Assembly: GCA_041390145.1 (NCBI GenBank)
Contig: JAWKQM010000016.1
Span: forward strand, 1-56,480
Length of the DNA: 56,480 nucleotides
Direction: 5' to 3'
From: Gemmatimonadales bacterium
GTDB taxonomy: Bacteria > Gemmatimonadota > Gemmatimonadetes > Gemmatimonadales > GWC2-71-9
The notes below the pieces were generated by a model. It was not told where the DNA came from and did no database searches. It worked only from the letters and a program-made list of their open reading frames with translations. Position numbers and translations under genes: made by a program. Shown here one piece after another: positions 16,771-24,704 of this stretch. Within the stretch, counting starts at the first letter, position 1. Every line of letters starts with the position of its first letter.

Positions 16771-18456
16771 TCAGGCAAACTTCTCTTCGACGATTTTCAG
16801 GATCTCCGCCTCCAGCCGCGCGGCCGCCGCATCCAGCTTGATCCCATCGGCCAGGACGTTGGCAATGGCCGACTTGTCCTTCATGCTGCTGGCGTTGGTG
16901 CGCACATTCAGCCAGGCACCGCGCACGGCCGCGCGGGCGCAAAGCGCGCCGACCCCGGCATCCGACGCGGACGCGGGATTGCCCTTCTCCGCCATCGTGC
17001 GGATGAGGTCAAACGAGTGATAGGCGGTCTGCATCACCTGCCACGGCACCTGCAGCGCCCCCAGGTTGGCGGCGGCCAGCGCCGCGCTTCGCGCAGCCTT
17101 CTCGGCGTTGGTCCCCTTGGGCATGCCGAGCGCTTCCATGACGCGCTCGAAGGCGCGCGTGTCCGCGTCCACCAGTCGCAGCAGCTCGTCCTTGGTGTGC
17201 TGCCCGTCCTCCGCCCACTTCGAGAACTCTTCCCACCGCTCGTCCCATCCCCGCTTGTGGGCCGAGAGGTTGGCCACCATGGTGCCGAGCGCGGCGCCAA
17301 GCGCGCCGACCGCTGCGGCGACCGAGCCGCCGCCGGGCGCCACCGACTCCGAGGCCGTTACATCGGTGAATTCCTCGAGCGTCATCCGCACCAGCCGGCG
17401 ATCTGCGTCGTTTCGGAGCCGATACTCGATGATCCGCTCTTCCGGCTTGAACGGAGCCAGTTCATCGAGCCCGAGCGACTTGACGGCGATCTTGATCAAC
17501 TCGCCCTCGGATACGCCGACCGAGCGCTGCTGCTTGCGCAGGTAGTGGCGGCCCGCATCGAGGAGGGCGGCCAGCGGCACCAGCCCGACCAACTCGCTCC
17601 CCGTCACCCGAACGCCCCGCGCCTCGGCGGCCCGACACACCTCGTCGAAGGCGACGTGGATCGGGGTGGTGGTCAGGTCGACCAGGTTCATCGACACCTG
17701 GGCGACGCCGTACTCGGGAATGAACCACCCGATGGCCTTCACGGCCTTGAGCGACCCGGGAATCATGACCGGCTGGCCCGATTCGTCGTTCACGATCTTG
17801 CCCGTCAGCGGATGGCCTTCGCGCTTCGGGCGGCCCGCCTCGCGCACGTCGAAGGCGATGGCGTTGGCGCGCCGGGTCGAGGTGGTGTTGAGATTGACGT
17901 TGAAGGCCACGAGGAAGTCGCGGGCGCCGATGACAGTGGCGCCGCTTTTCGCATTGAATGTGGCCGGCCCAAAGTCCGGCGTCCACGCCGGCTGCTTCAT
18001 CTTCTGTTCAAATCCTTCGTACTCCCCGGCACGAATGACCGAGAGATTCTTGCGCAGGGGATCAGGCTGCGCGGCTTCATAGGCGTAGACCGGAATCCGG
18101 AGTTCACGACCGACCCGCTCCGCAAGCTTCCGGGCCAGGTCCGCCGTCTCCTTCATGGTGATGCCGGAGATGGGGACCAGCGGGCAGACGTCCGTGGCCC
18201 CCATCCGCGGGTGCTCGCCTGTGTGCCGGCGCATGTCGATCAACTCCGCCGCCTCGGCGATGCCCCGAAAAGCGGCCTCAACCACCGCTTCGGGCGCCCC
18301 CGCGATGGTCATGACGGTGCGATTGGTGGCCTTACCCGGGTCGACGTTCAGGAGGGCGGCGCCATCCACCGACCCGAGGCGGGCCGCGATGCGCCGGATG
18401 ACCTCGGAGTCGCGTCCTTCGGAGAAGTTGGGCACGCATTCAATCAGGGCAGGCAT
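16771..18456 (-). CDS. ftcD: bifunctional glutamate formimidoyltransferase / formimidoyltetrahydrofolate cyclodeaminase
   Basis: 561 residues. The formiminotransferase N and C subdomains cover about 1-335 (CVPNFSEGRD start, catalytic His82 in RRHTGEHPRMGATD). The helical cyclodeaminase domain covers about 355-561 (TASESVAPGGGSVAA start). The fused enzyme moves the formimino group from formiminoglutamate, a histidine breakdown product, to tetrahydrofolate and releases ammonia, giving methenyl-THF. This is the mammalian-type two-domain fusion, near its normal length. No hutH, hutU or hutI gene is present in the window, so the rest of histidine degradation must be elsewhere if present. No clear Shine-Dalgarno precedes the start. 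Confidence 0.93.
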   Translation of the reverse strand: MPALIECVPNFSEGRDSEVIRRIAARLGSVDGAALLNVDPGKATNRTVMTIAGAPEAVVEAAFRGIAEAAELIDMRRHTGEHPRMGATDVCPLVPISGITMKETADLARKLAERVGRELRIPVYAYEAAQPDPLRKNLSVIRAGEYEGFEQKMKQPAWTPDFGPATFNAKSGATVIGARDFLVAFNVNLNTTSTRRANAIAFDVREAGRPKREGHPLTGKIVNDESGQPVMIPGSLKAVKAIGWFIPEYGVAQVSMNLVDLTTTPIHVAFDEVCRAAEARGVRVTGSELVGLVPLAALLDAGRHYLRKQQRSVGVSEGELIKIAVKSLGLDELAPFKPEERIIEYRLRNDADRRLVRMTLEEFTDVTASESVAPGGGSVAAAVGALGAALGTMVANLSAHKRGWDERWEEFSKWAEDGQHTKDELLRLVDADTRAFERVMEALGMPKGTNAEKAARSAALAAANLGALQVPWQVMQTAYHSFDLIRTMAEKGNPASASDAGVGALCARAAVRGAWLNVRTNASSMKDKSAIANVLADGIKLDAAAARLEAEILKIVEEKFA

Positions 18457-18535
18457 GAAGATCCCATGGTAGAAGTCAGGCCTCCAATCTACCCAACGCG
18501 GGCCCGAGGCGCCCCCCGATTTCCACCCCTTGAAT

Positions 18536-18578
18536 TTCTAGGGAAGAGGCCATACCGTATACCTAGAACTTCTATGGA
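18536..18578 (+). promoter_or_regulatory. candidate PadR operator and promoter
   Basis: TTCTAGG (18536-18542) and CCTAGAA (18562-18568) form a perfect 7-bp inverted repeat 19 bp apart, and a third similar TTCTATGG follows at 18570-18577. TATACC (18558-18563) and TATGGA (18573-18578) are possible -10 elements inside the array. PadR regulators commonly repress their own promoter by binding such repeats, so autoregulation of the PadR-ADOP pair is likely. Confidence 0.4.
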
Positions 18579-18587
18579 GAGTCCCAA

Positions 18588-18929
18588 ATGGCCGATACCG
18601 TAACCCTCCTGCGCGGGGCGCTCGATGCCTTGGTCCTCAAGGCCCTGACCTGGGGGCCCACCCACGGCTACGGGGTGGCGCGGTGGATTGAGTCTGTGAC
18701 CGACGACGCCCTCCGCATCGAGGAGGGCTCCCTCTACCCTGCCCTGTACCGCATCGAGCGGCGGGGCTGGATCGAGAGCGAATGGGGCGTCTCCGACTCG
18801 GGACGCAAGGCGAAGTTCTACCGCCTGACCCCGGCTGGGCGCGCCCAGTTGCAGGCCGAGACCCACAATTTCACCAGGTTTGCGCGCGCCATCTTCAAGG
18901 CCTTCGACGCGACTCCTGATGCGGCCTGA
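18588..18929 (+). CDS. PadR family transcriptional regulator
   Basis: 113 residues with the PadR winged helix: LLRGALDALVLKAL start, the THGYGVARWIE recognition-helix region, then EEGSLYPALYRIERRGWI and the wing residues GRKAKFYRLT. The C-terminal helix is the short dimerising type. A GGAGAG ribosome-binding site lies six bases upstream. The last 11 bp overlap the ADOP permease, the usual arrangement for Acidobacteria and Gemmatimonadota, where the regulator controls its cognate permease. Confidence 0.93.
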   Translation: MADTVTLLRGALDALVLKALTWGPTHGYGVARWIESVTDDALRIEEGSLYPALYRIERRGWIESEWGVSDSGRKAKFYRLTPAGRAQLQAETHNFTRFARAIFKAFDATPDAA

Positions 18930-21633
18930 CGCACCGGAGTTCCGCGGCGCCGGCGGGAAGGTCTGGCGGCGCCTCCGCCGGCTCTTCGGCAAGGACCCGC
19001 TTGCCGACGTCGACGCGGAACTTGCGTTTCACCTCGACATGCGGGCCGCCGAACTGGTCGACCGCGGACTCGCCCCCGATGCCGCCCGCCGCGCCGCCCT
19101 GGAGCGCTTCGGCGATCTTCCACGCATTCAACATGAGTGTGGCCGCCTCGCCTCCCGGCGGGAGCGCACCCTTGAACGGATGGAACGCATGCTCGACTTC
19201 GCACAGGACCTCCGACTCGCCACCCGGTCACTCCTCCGCCGCCCGCTCTTCGCGGCGACGGCGGCATTGGCGCTGGCCCTGGGCATCGCGGCCACCCTGT
19301 CGATCTGGGCGATGGTCGACACCTACCTCTTCCGGCCGCTGCCCTTCCCGAACGCCGAGCGCCTGGTCGTGGTCGGCCAGGGAGAGTACTCCTCGGTCTC
19401 CTACCCGAACTACCTGGACATCCAGGCCCGCCGCGATCTCTTCGACGACGCCATGATCTTCGACAATGCGGCGCTGAGCGTCCGCATCGGGGACGCCGAG
19501 CCCACTGTGCTGATGTTCGAGGCCACCTCCGGCAACTACTTCTCCTCCTTCGGGATTCCCCTCCTCATGGGACGTGGGTACACCGAGCAGGAATTCACCG
19601 AGCGGGCCCCGGTCGTCGTGCTCACCCATGCGGCCTGGATGACACGGTTCAACGGCGCACCGGACATTCTCGGCACGGTGGTCCGGTTCAACGGCTCGCC
19701 GTTCACGGTCATCGGGGTCACGGCCGAGGGATACGACGGAATGCGGCAGTACCTGCTGCCGGTGCAGGGCTTCCTTCCGCTGACCTCTGGCATGTCGCTC
19801 GACTCCCGCGGCACGGCGCCGATGCAGGAACGCGACCAGAGTTCGTACCGTGTGGCGGCGCTGCTGCAGCCCGGGGTGACCCTCGCGGCCGCCCGCGCCG
19901 GGCTGACTGTGCTGGCGGACCAGATCAAGCGCGAGCACCCGGAACTCCCCGACGACCTCCGGTTCCATACCGATTGGGAGACGCGGGCCCGGCCGGACCT
20001 CTCGATTGCCGGGGTTGTCCCCTGGGCGGCCGCCGTCTTCCTGCTGCTGACCGGCCTCGTGCTGATGATCGGGTGCACCAACGTCGCCGGATTGCTGCTG
20101 GCGCGCGCGTCGGCGCGCCGGAACGAGATCGCCGTGCGGCGGGCGCTCGGCGCGACGCCGGGCCGGATGGCGCGCCTGATCTTCACCGAGAGCATGGTCC
20201 TGGCCCTGCTGGGGGCCGTGTTCGCCGTTCCGCTCGTCGTGGTGATGCTCCGCTGGTTCACCGGCATCCGGATGGCCACCGACTTCCCTGTGCGCTTCAG
20301 TGCCAGCGGGGGGTGGAACCTGGTCCCGCTCGCGCTCGGACTCGCGGTGATCGCCGCCCTCTTCACCTCGATCGGGCCGGTGCTCCATGCCCACCGACTG
20401 CCCGTGCAGGAGACGTTGAAGGACGGCGGCCGCGGTGGGAGCGGGGGCCGGCGGCGCCGCAACGCGCGCACCCTGCTGGTCGGTGCGCAGGTGGCGGTGT
20501 CCTTCGTGCTCCTCGTCTGCGCCGCGCTCTTCGCCCGCAGCGTCAAGGCTGCCCAGCGCATGGACCTTGGATTCCAACCGGCCGGGCTGGCCATGGCGGC
20601 GACCGACGTCGAGATGCTGCGCTACGACCGGGCACACGGTCAGCGCACCTACGGGGAACTGCTCGACCGAGCCCGGGCGCTGCCGGGCGCGGAGTCGGCG
20701 GCCCTGGTCCGCGATCTCCCGCTGGGCTACAACACCAGCTCGCGCGACGTCTTCTTCGACCACGACATCGGGGTGAAGGACAACCGCGTCGACATCATCT
20801 ACAACGTGGTGAGCCCGGGCTACTTCACGACCATCGGCTATCGACTGCTGGAGGGGCGCGACTTCACCGAGCGCGACGACAGCAGTGCCGCGCCGGGTGT
20901 CGTGATCAACTCGACCATGGCCGAGCGCTACTGGCCGGGCGAATCGGCGGTGGGCCGGCGCATCCGCCTCTCGCCCGATGGGGAGTGGCTCACGGTGCTC
21001 GGCGTCGTCGGGAGCGGCCCCTACGTCTTCACCAACGAGACCTCCCGCGACTACATCTACCTCCCGATGGCCCAGCGTTACAGTGAGCGGATGACGCTCC
21101 TGGTCCGTGCGCCCGGGCAGACGGACGCCATGCTGCCTGCCATCCGGCGCCTGATGCACGACCTGGATCCGGACCTGCCGATTTCGGACGTGCGGACCAT
21201 GGAGGCCCACCTGCAGGGCGGCCTGGCCTTCCTCTTTCCCCGGCTCGCCGCCCAGATCGCGATCGTGCTCGGCCTCCTCGGCCTGCTGCAGGCGGTGGTT
21301 GGCCTGTATGGCGTGATTGCGTTCAGCGTAGCGGAGCGGACCCAGGAGATCGGCATCCGGATGGCCATCGGCGCGCAGCCGGGGAGCGTCATTCGCAGCG
21401 TGCTGGGAGACGGCCTGCGCCTGACGTTGGCGGGGATGGTGGTCGGGGTGCTCGGGGCAGTGGGGGTGGCGCAACTGATGCGCGCCGTGCTGGTGGGCAT
21501 CGGCGCCACTGACGTCGTGTCTTACCTCGTCGCGGCCGCGCTGCTGCTCGGGGTGACCATGCTGGCCGCGTGGATTCCGGCCCGGCGGGCGGCGCGGCTG
21601 GATGTGGTGGCGGCGCTGCGGGGGGGGGAGTAA
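18919..21633 (+). CDS. ADOP-type ABC transporter permease (MacB/FtsX family)
   Basis: A permease of about 904 residues. The N-terminal segment (DVDAELAFHLDMRAAELV...) is specific to the 'acidobacterial duplicated orphan permease' class and resembles a domain found near PadR. Two MacB-type periplasmic domains, each followed by FtsX-type membrane helices, come after it. The first FtsX block (LMIGCTNVAGLLLARA, RRNEIAVRRALGA) and second (ERTQEIGIRMAIGAQ) are both intact. No ATPase gene is adjacent, as is usual for this class. The start at 18919 gives MRPDAPEF and overlaps padR. A run of nine G residues falls in the last codons (21620-21628). The cargo is unknown. Confidence 0.92.
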   Translation: MRPDAPEFRGAGGKVWRRLRRLFGKDPLADVDAELAFHLDMRAAELVDRGLAPDAARRAALERFGDLPRIQHECGRLASRRERTLERMERMLDFAQDLRLATRSLLRRPLFAATAALALALGIAATLSIWAMVDTYLFRPLPFPNAERLVVVGQGEYSSVSYPNYLDIQARRDLFDDAMIFDNAALSVRIGDAEPTVLMFEATSGNYFSSFGIPLLMGRGYTEQEFTERAPVVVLTHAAWMTRFNGAPDILGTVVRFNGSPFTVIGVTAEGYDGMRQYLLPVQGFLPLTSGMSLDSRGTAPMQERDQSSYRVAALLQPGVTLAAARAGLTVLADQIKREHPELPDDLRFHTDWETRARPDLSIAGVVPWAAAVFLLLTGLVLMIGCTNVAGLLLARASARRNEIAVRRALGATPGRMARLIFTESMVLALLGAVFAVPLVVVMLRWFTGIRMATDFPVRFSASGGWNLVPLALGLAVIAALFTSIGPVLHAHRLPVQETLKDGGRGGSGGRRRRNARTLLVGAQVAVSFVLLVCAALFARSVKAAQRMDLGFQPAGLAMAATDVEMLRYDRAHGQRTYGELLDRARALPGAESAALVRDLPLGYNTSSRDVFFDHDIGVKDNRVDIIYNVVSPGYFTTIGYRLLEGRDFTERDDSSAAPGVVINSTMAERYWPGESAVGRRIRLSPDGEWLTVLGVVGSGPYVFTNETSRDYIYLPMAQRYSERMTLLVRAPGQTDAMLPAIRRLMHDLDPDLPISDVRTMEAHLQGGLAFLFPRLAAQIAIVLGLLGLLQAVVGLYGVIAFSVAERTQEIGIRMAIGAQPGSVIRSVLGDGLRLTLAGMVVGVLGAVGVAQLMRAVLVGIGATDVVSYLVAAALLLGVTMLAAWIPARRAARLDVVAALRGGE

Positions 21634-21656
21634 GCAGGGGGACTTGCGGCAGGGGG

Positions 21657-21662
21657 TATAAT
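21657..21662 (+). promoter_or_regulatory. consensus -10 element upstream of the TolB-like gene
   Basis: A perfect TATAAT stands out in high-GC sequence, 24 bp after the ADOP stop and 19 bp before the next start codon. No good -35 lies 17 bp upstream. If used, it would give a very short leader and separate transcription of the downstream genes from PadR-ADOP. Confidence 0.4.
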
Positions 21663-21680
21663 ATGGAATGTTATCCTTAC

Positions 21681-22610
21681 ATGACACCTCCGACACTGCT
21701 CCGACCCCTTCTCCTGGCCCTGCTCCTCTGGGCCTGCTCCGAGCGTCCGGTTCGCTGGAACATCGAGTCCGCGCCGATCATCTACACCCGGCGCGACGGC
21801 GGAGCTCCGCATCTCCATCGCCTCGATCCGACGACCGGCGCCACGTCTCCGCTCGTGGCCGATTCCGCCCCGTCCTGGAACCCGAGCCCCTCCCCCGACG
21901 GGACCCGTCTGGCCTACCTCTCCCGCCGGGACGGCAACTACGAGATCTACGTTTGGGGTATCTCCGACTCCGGCGTCGGCCGGAACATCACCAACGACGC
22001 TGATTATGACGTCCTCCCCGCCTGGTCGCCGGATGGCCGGCAGTTGGCGTTCATGTCCACACGCGGGTTTGAACTCGGCAGCATCGGCCCATTCCCGGGC
22101 CAGATCTATATTGCAAACCTCGATGACGGCACCCTCCGACAGGTCACCACGGAGCCACTGACCTCCTCGCTCGGGCCGGGGTCGTGGTCGCCCGACGGCC
22201 GGTATCTCACCCTGAGTCGTGAGGTGGATGGACAGCTCGACCTCTTCCTGCTCAACCTGACCGACAGCACCGAACGCCAGATCACACACGCACCGGAGAG
22301 TGAGTACTCCGTCGAGTTCTCTCACGATGGCCAGTGGGTCGCCTTCCATGCCGAGTCCGACTCGTCGTCCCAGATTGTCGTGGCGCGGATCGACGGGACC
22401 GACCGTCGTGTCGTGACGCAGGGCCCCGGGTTCCGGTATACCCCGCACTGGTCTCCCGACGACGCGTGGCTGCTCTATTCCGCCAGCGGGCCGGATGGCA
22501 ACGGATACGACCTCCGGGCGGTCCGGGTGGGTGACGGCCAGGAGATCTCCCTGCTGGCTACCCCCGCCGACGAAACGGAGGGGGTGTGGCTTCAGCCGGA
22601 GGCGCGATGA
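21681..22610 (+). CDS. TolB-like beta-propeller lipoprotein (PD40 repeats)
   Basis: 309 residues from the chosen start. The N-terminus PLLLALLLWACSERP reads as a lipoprotein signal with Cys18. Five PD40-type propeller blades follow, each carrying the SPDG or related core: SPSPDGTRLAYL, AWSPDGRQLAFM, SWSPDGRYLTL, EFSHDGQWVAF and HWSPDDAWLLY. Such TolB-like propellers are extracytoplasmic scaffolds, not enzymes. Its stop overlaps the ArsR start (ATGA). An earlier in-frame start would extend into the ADOP gene and lose the signal sequence. Confidence 0.82.
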   Translation: MTPPTLLRPLLLALLLWACSERPVRWNIESAPIIYTRRDGGAPHLHRLDPTTGATSPLVADSAPSWNPSPSPDGTRLAYLSRRDGNYEIYVWGISDSGVGRNITNDADYDVLPAWSPDGRQLAFMSTRGFELGSIGPFPGQIYIANLDDGTLRQVTTEPLTSSLGPGSWSPDGRYLTLSREVDGQLDLFLLNLTDSTERQITHAPESEYSVEFSHDGQWVAFHAESDSSSQIVVARIDGTDRRVVTQGPGFRYTPHWSPDDAWLLYSASGPDGNGYDLRAVRVGDGQEISLLATPADETEGVWLQPEAR

Positions 22611-23020
22611 CGACGGTCATGGACGACATGGCGGCGGTCTTCGATGCCCTGGGCAATTCGACGCGCCGGAAGATTCTGGACCTTGTGAAGGCCGACCCCG
22701 GCTGCGGCGTCGGCGAGTTGGCGGCGCACTTCGACACCTCGCGCATCGCGGTCATGCATCATCTCCGACAACTGGAGGAGTGCGACCTCATCGTGTCGCG
22801 CAAGGATGGCCGGACCCGCCGGCTCTATCACAACCCGGTGCCGATCCAGCTGATCCACGATCGGTGGACCACCGAATACAGTGAGTTCTGGGCCAGCAAG
22901 ATGGCGGACATCAAGTACGCGGTCGAACAGGGATCAACGAGGAGGTCGAAACATGGCAGACACGGTACGGCTGGTGTCAAAGATCCACATTCAGGGTCGG
23001 ATCGAGGACGTGTGGCGTGA
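22607..23020 (+). CDS. ArsR-family winged-helix regulator
   Basis: About 137 residues. The DNA-binding domain spans residues 6-90: AVFDALGNSTRRKILDLV, then helix-turn-helix GVGELAAHFDTSRIAVMHHL and the wing RKDGRTRRLYHNPVP. There is no metal-binding cysteine pair, so it is not a classical metal sensor. It belongs to the ArsR subgroup that accompanies SRPBCC (AHSA1-like) proteins, and such a gene follows directly. The C-terminal tail of about 20 residues overlaps the next gene by 68 bp and looks poorly constrained, so it may be a late frame-extended end. Confidence 0.88.
   Translation: MTTVMDDMAAVFDALGNSTRRKILDLVKADPGCGVGELAAHFDTSRIAVMHHLRQLEECDLIVSRKDGRTRRLYHNPVPIQLIHDRWTTEYSEFWASKMADIKYAVEQGSTRRSKHGRHGTAGVKDPHSGSDRGRVA
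22940..22946 (+). promoter_or_regulatory. Shine-Dalgarno deciding the SRPBCC start
   Basis: AGGAGGT, six bases before ATG 22953, sits inside the ArsR coding region and fixes the SRPBCC start despite a longer in-frame ORF beginning at 22881. Confidence 0.7.
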
Positions 23021-23483
23021 AATCACCAAGACCGATGAGCCGCAGCTCGCCTTCTTCGGCGCACAGATGTACCGGCTGACCCTTGGCCCTGGCTCGCCGG
23101 TGCAGATGCGGACGCCGGACAACAAGTTCACCTCCGTCGTCGGGGAGATTCTCGAGGTGTCGCCGCCGCACCGGTTCTCTCATACCATGAAGTTCACCGC
23201 GTACGAGGATCCCTACTGCAAGGTGACCTATGATCTCAAGGAAGTAGGCGATGGCGTGGAGTTCACGCTGACCTCCGAGGACATCCCCGCCGGTACCAAG
23301 ACCGAGAAGGACATGCGGCGTGGGGGCGATTTCATCGTCAAGACGCTCAAGCAGATCGTGGAAACTGGGAAGCCGGCACTCGGGACTCGCATCCTGTACG
23401 GGCTCTTCGGGCTGCTCGGCTTCATGACCCCCGCCAGGTGCAAGGTCGAGCACTGGCCCCTGAAGGAGGTGTCCCATGGCTGA
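22953..23483 (+). CDS. SRPBCC / START-like ligand-binding protein
   Basis: 176 residues with the helix-grip pattern of the SRPBCC superfamily (AHSA1-like): an N-terminal IHIQGRIEDVWREIT strand-helix, central beta strands (PHRFSHTMKFTAY, CKVTYDLKEV, GVEFTLTSEDI) and a long C-terminal helix (GGDFIVKTLKQIVETG). It probably binds a small hydrophobic ligand in the cytoplasm. An ArsR regulator followed by an SRPBCC protein is a common pair. Its last 8 bp overlap the DUF4287 gene. Confidence 0.82.
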   Translation: MADTVRLVSKIHIQGRIEDVWREITKTDEPQLAFFGAQMYRLTLGPGSPVQMRTPDNKFTSVVGEILEVSPPHRFSHTMKFTAYEDPYCKVTYDLKEVGDGVEFTLTSEDIPAGTKTEKDMRRGGDFIVKTLKQIVETGKPALGTRILYGLFGLLGFMTPARCKVEHWPLKEVSHG

Positions 23484-24051
23484 CAACGCCAAGGCCGTCG
23501 AGACAATGATCAAGAACATCGAGGCCAAGACCGGCAAGACCATCGCCCAGCTCGGCGCTGTCGTCGCCAAGAGCGGCCTCACCAAGCATGGCGAGATCCG
23601 CACCATGCTGATGGAAAAGTTCGACCTCGGCCACGGCCAGGCCAACACCGTCGCACACCTCGCCCTCAAGAGCGATGGGGAAAGTGCGGCGGCGGCACGC
23701 GGCCTGTCGGCCGGCGACGTCCTTGCCGAGATCTACAGCGGCAAGAAGGCCGACCTCCGGCCGATCCACGACAAGGTGCTCGGCATCCTGAAAGGACTGG
23801 GCGACTACGAGGCGGCGCCGAAGAAGGGGTACGTCAGCTATCGGAAGAAGAAGCAGTTTGTGATGGTGGGGCCGAAGACCAACACGGCCGTCGAGCTCGG
23901 CTTCGGTGCCAAGAACCTGCCCGCGCATCCCCGGCTCAAGGAGATGCCCCCCAACAGCATGTGCAAGTACACCACACGTGTGAACTCCGCCGGCGAGGTC
24001 GACGCCCAGGTCGCGAAGTGGATCGAGATATCGTACGCAAACGCGGGGTGA
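23476..24051 (+). CDS. DUF4287 and DUF5655 domain protein
   Basis: 191 residues in two recognisable parts. Residues 1-70 (AVETMIKNIEAKTGKTIAQL... KHGEIRTMLMEKFDLGHGQAN) are the DUF4287 helical domain. Residues 85-191 (YSGKKADLRPIHDKVL... VSYRKKKQFVMVGPKT) resemble DUF5655, a fold seen in predicted nucleic-acid-associated and transport-related proteins of unknown role. No signal peptide, so cytoplasmic. It closes the TolB-ArsR-SRPBCC run. Function is not assigned. Confidence 0.8.
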   Translation: MADNAKAVETMIKNIEAKTGKTIAQLGAVVAKSGLTKHGEIRTMLMEKFDLGHGQANTVAHLALKSDGESAAAARGLSAGDVLAEIYSGKKADLRPIHDKVLGILKGLGDYEAAPKKGYVSYRKKKQFVMVGPKTNTAVELGFGAKNLPAHPRLKEMPPNSMCKYTTRVNSAGEVDAQVAKWIEISYANAG

Positions 24052-24067
24052 GGTGCGCCACCCCCGC

Positions 24068-24502
24068 CTACGCCTTCGTCGCCGTGATCGTGACCGGCGT
24101 CCCGCCGATATCGCCGTTCATGGTGAGCGTGGTGCCCGCAATCGTATAGTCGAAGACCACCTCATCGACCGTACCCGGATCGAGTGTCACCGCCGTGGCG
24201 GTGGCCGTGTAGTCGCCCCCCTCCACGCAGTTGGGGCCCGGGTTGCAGATGCCTACCAGGTCGTTTGTCACCGTCAGCGTGTAAGTGCCGTCGCTCTTGT
24301 AGGTAATGACGAGCACCATCCCCTGCGCAATGAAGTCATCGGCCGCGGTCGCAAAGGCTGTCACGTTCCAGGAGGTATGGAGCGCGGCGCCTGGCGCGGG
24401 CGTCGGCCCATTGGCGTCGTCCGAGGAACAGGAGGCGATGGCAACCGGGAGCAGGACAGCGAGATGCAACAAGCGCAGGCGGGTAAGCCGAAACGCAGAC
24501 AC
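24068..24502 (-). CDS. small predicted lipoprotein, lipocalin-like
   Basis: 144 residues beginning with a lipoprotein signal (LLPVAIASCSSDD, lipobox I-A-S-C, Cys25). The mature part is Thr/Val-rich with repeated short strands (LVITYKSDGTYTLTV, YTATATAVTL, FDYTIAGTTLTM). That is the pattern of lipocalin-like beta-barrel lipoproteins of unknown ligand. A tract of ten G/C pairs lies 26 bp upstream of its start. It is divergent from the first secreted-family gene, with an operator-like inverted repeat between them. Confidence 0.72.
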   Translation of the reverse strand: MSAFRLTRLRLLHLAVLLPVAIASCSSDDANGPTPAPGAALHTSWNVTAFATAADDFIAQGMVLVITYKSDGTYTLTVTNDLVGICNPGPNCVEGGDYTATATAVTLDPGTVDEVVFDYTIAGTTLTMNGDIGGTPVTITATKA

Positions 24503-24527
24503 GTAGGCCTCCAGCGGGACGGGAAAC

Positions 24528-24537
24528 GGGGGGGGGG
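24528..24537. repeat. homopolymeric G(10) tract
   Basis: Ten consecutive G on the plus strand, 26-35 bp before the start of the minus-strand lipoprotein. Slippage in such a tract could change promoter or leader spacing. Whether it varies cannot be seen from one sequence. Confidence 0.6.
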
Positions 24538-24613
24538 CATCAGATCAAGACACCGGCCCGAGCAGTACAGGCGCGCACTCGCCCGGTATATGCAACCGAT
24601 ACCGTGCCCCGTG

Positions 24614-24635
24614 CCATCACATGACCATGCGATGG
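24614..24635 (+). promoter_or_regulatory. operator-like inverted repeat, site 1
   Basis: A 22-bp imperfect palindrome with core ATCACATGACCATGCGAT. The arms CCATCnCATG and CATGnGATGG match except at one position each. It lies 69 bp before the start of the first secreted-family gene and heads the unit that includes the sensor kinase. TACGTT (24656-24661), 20 bp downstream, is a possible -10. Nearly identical copies occur at 28969 and 33789, always in the same orientation. It is probably the binding site of the response regulator at 29062. Confidence 0.7.
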
Positions 24636-24704
24636 TCGCGATGAGTTGCGCCGGATACGTTGGTGCCACGAGCAACGGATAGGCCGACGCAACGAGGTGT
24701 CAGC

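Noticed and set aside
14035..18603. Plus-strand frames of 559 and 528 codons opposite the ALDH and ftcD genes
   Set aside because: The opposite strand carries catalytic motifs of known enzymes; these frames do not.
19228..21696. 822-codon minus-strand open frame opposite the ADOP permease
   Set aside because: Its translation is His/Arg/Gly-rich without domains, and it lies antisense to a well-supported permease. Such frames are common opposite high-GC genes.
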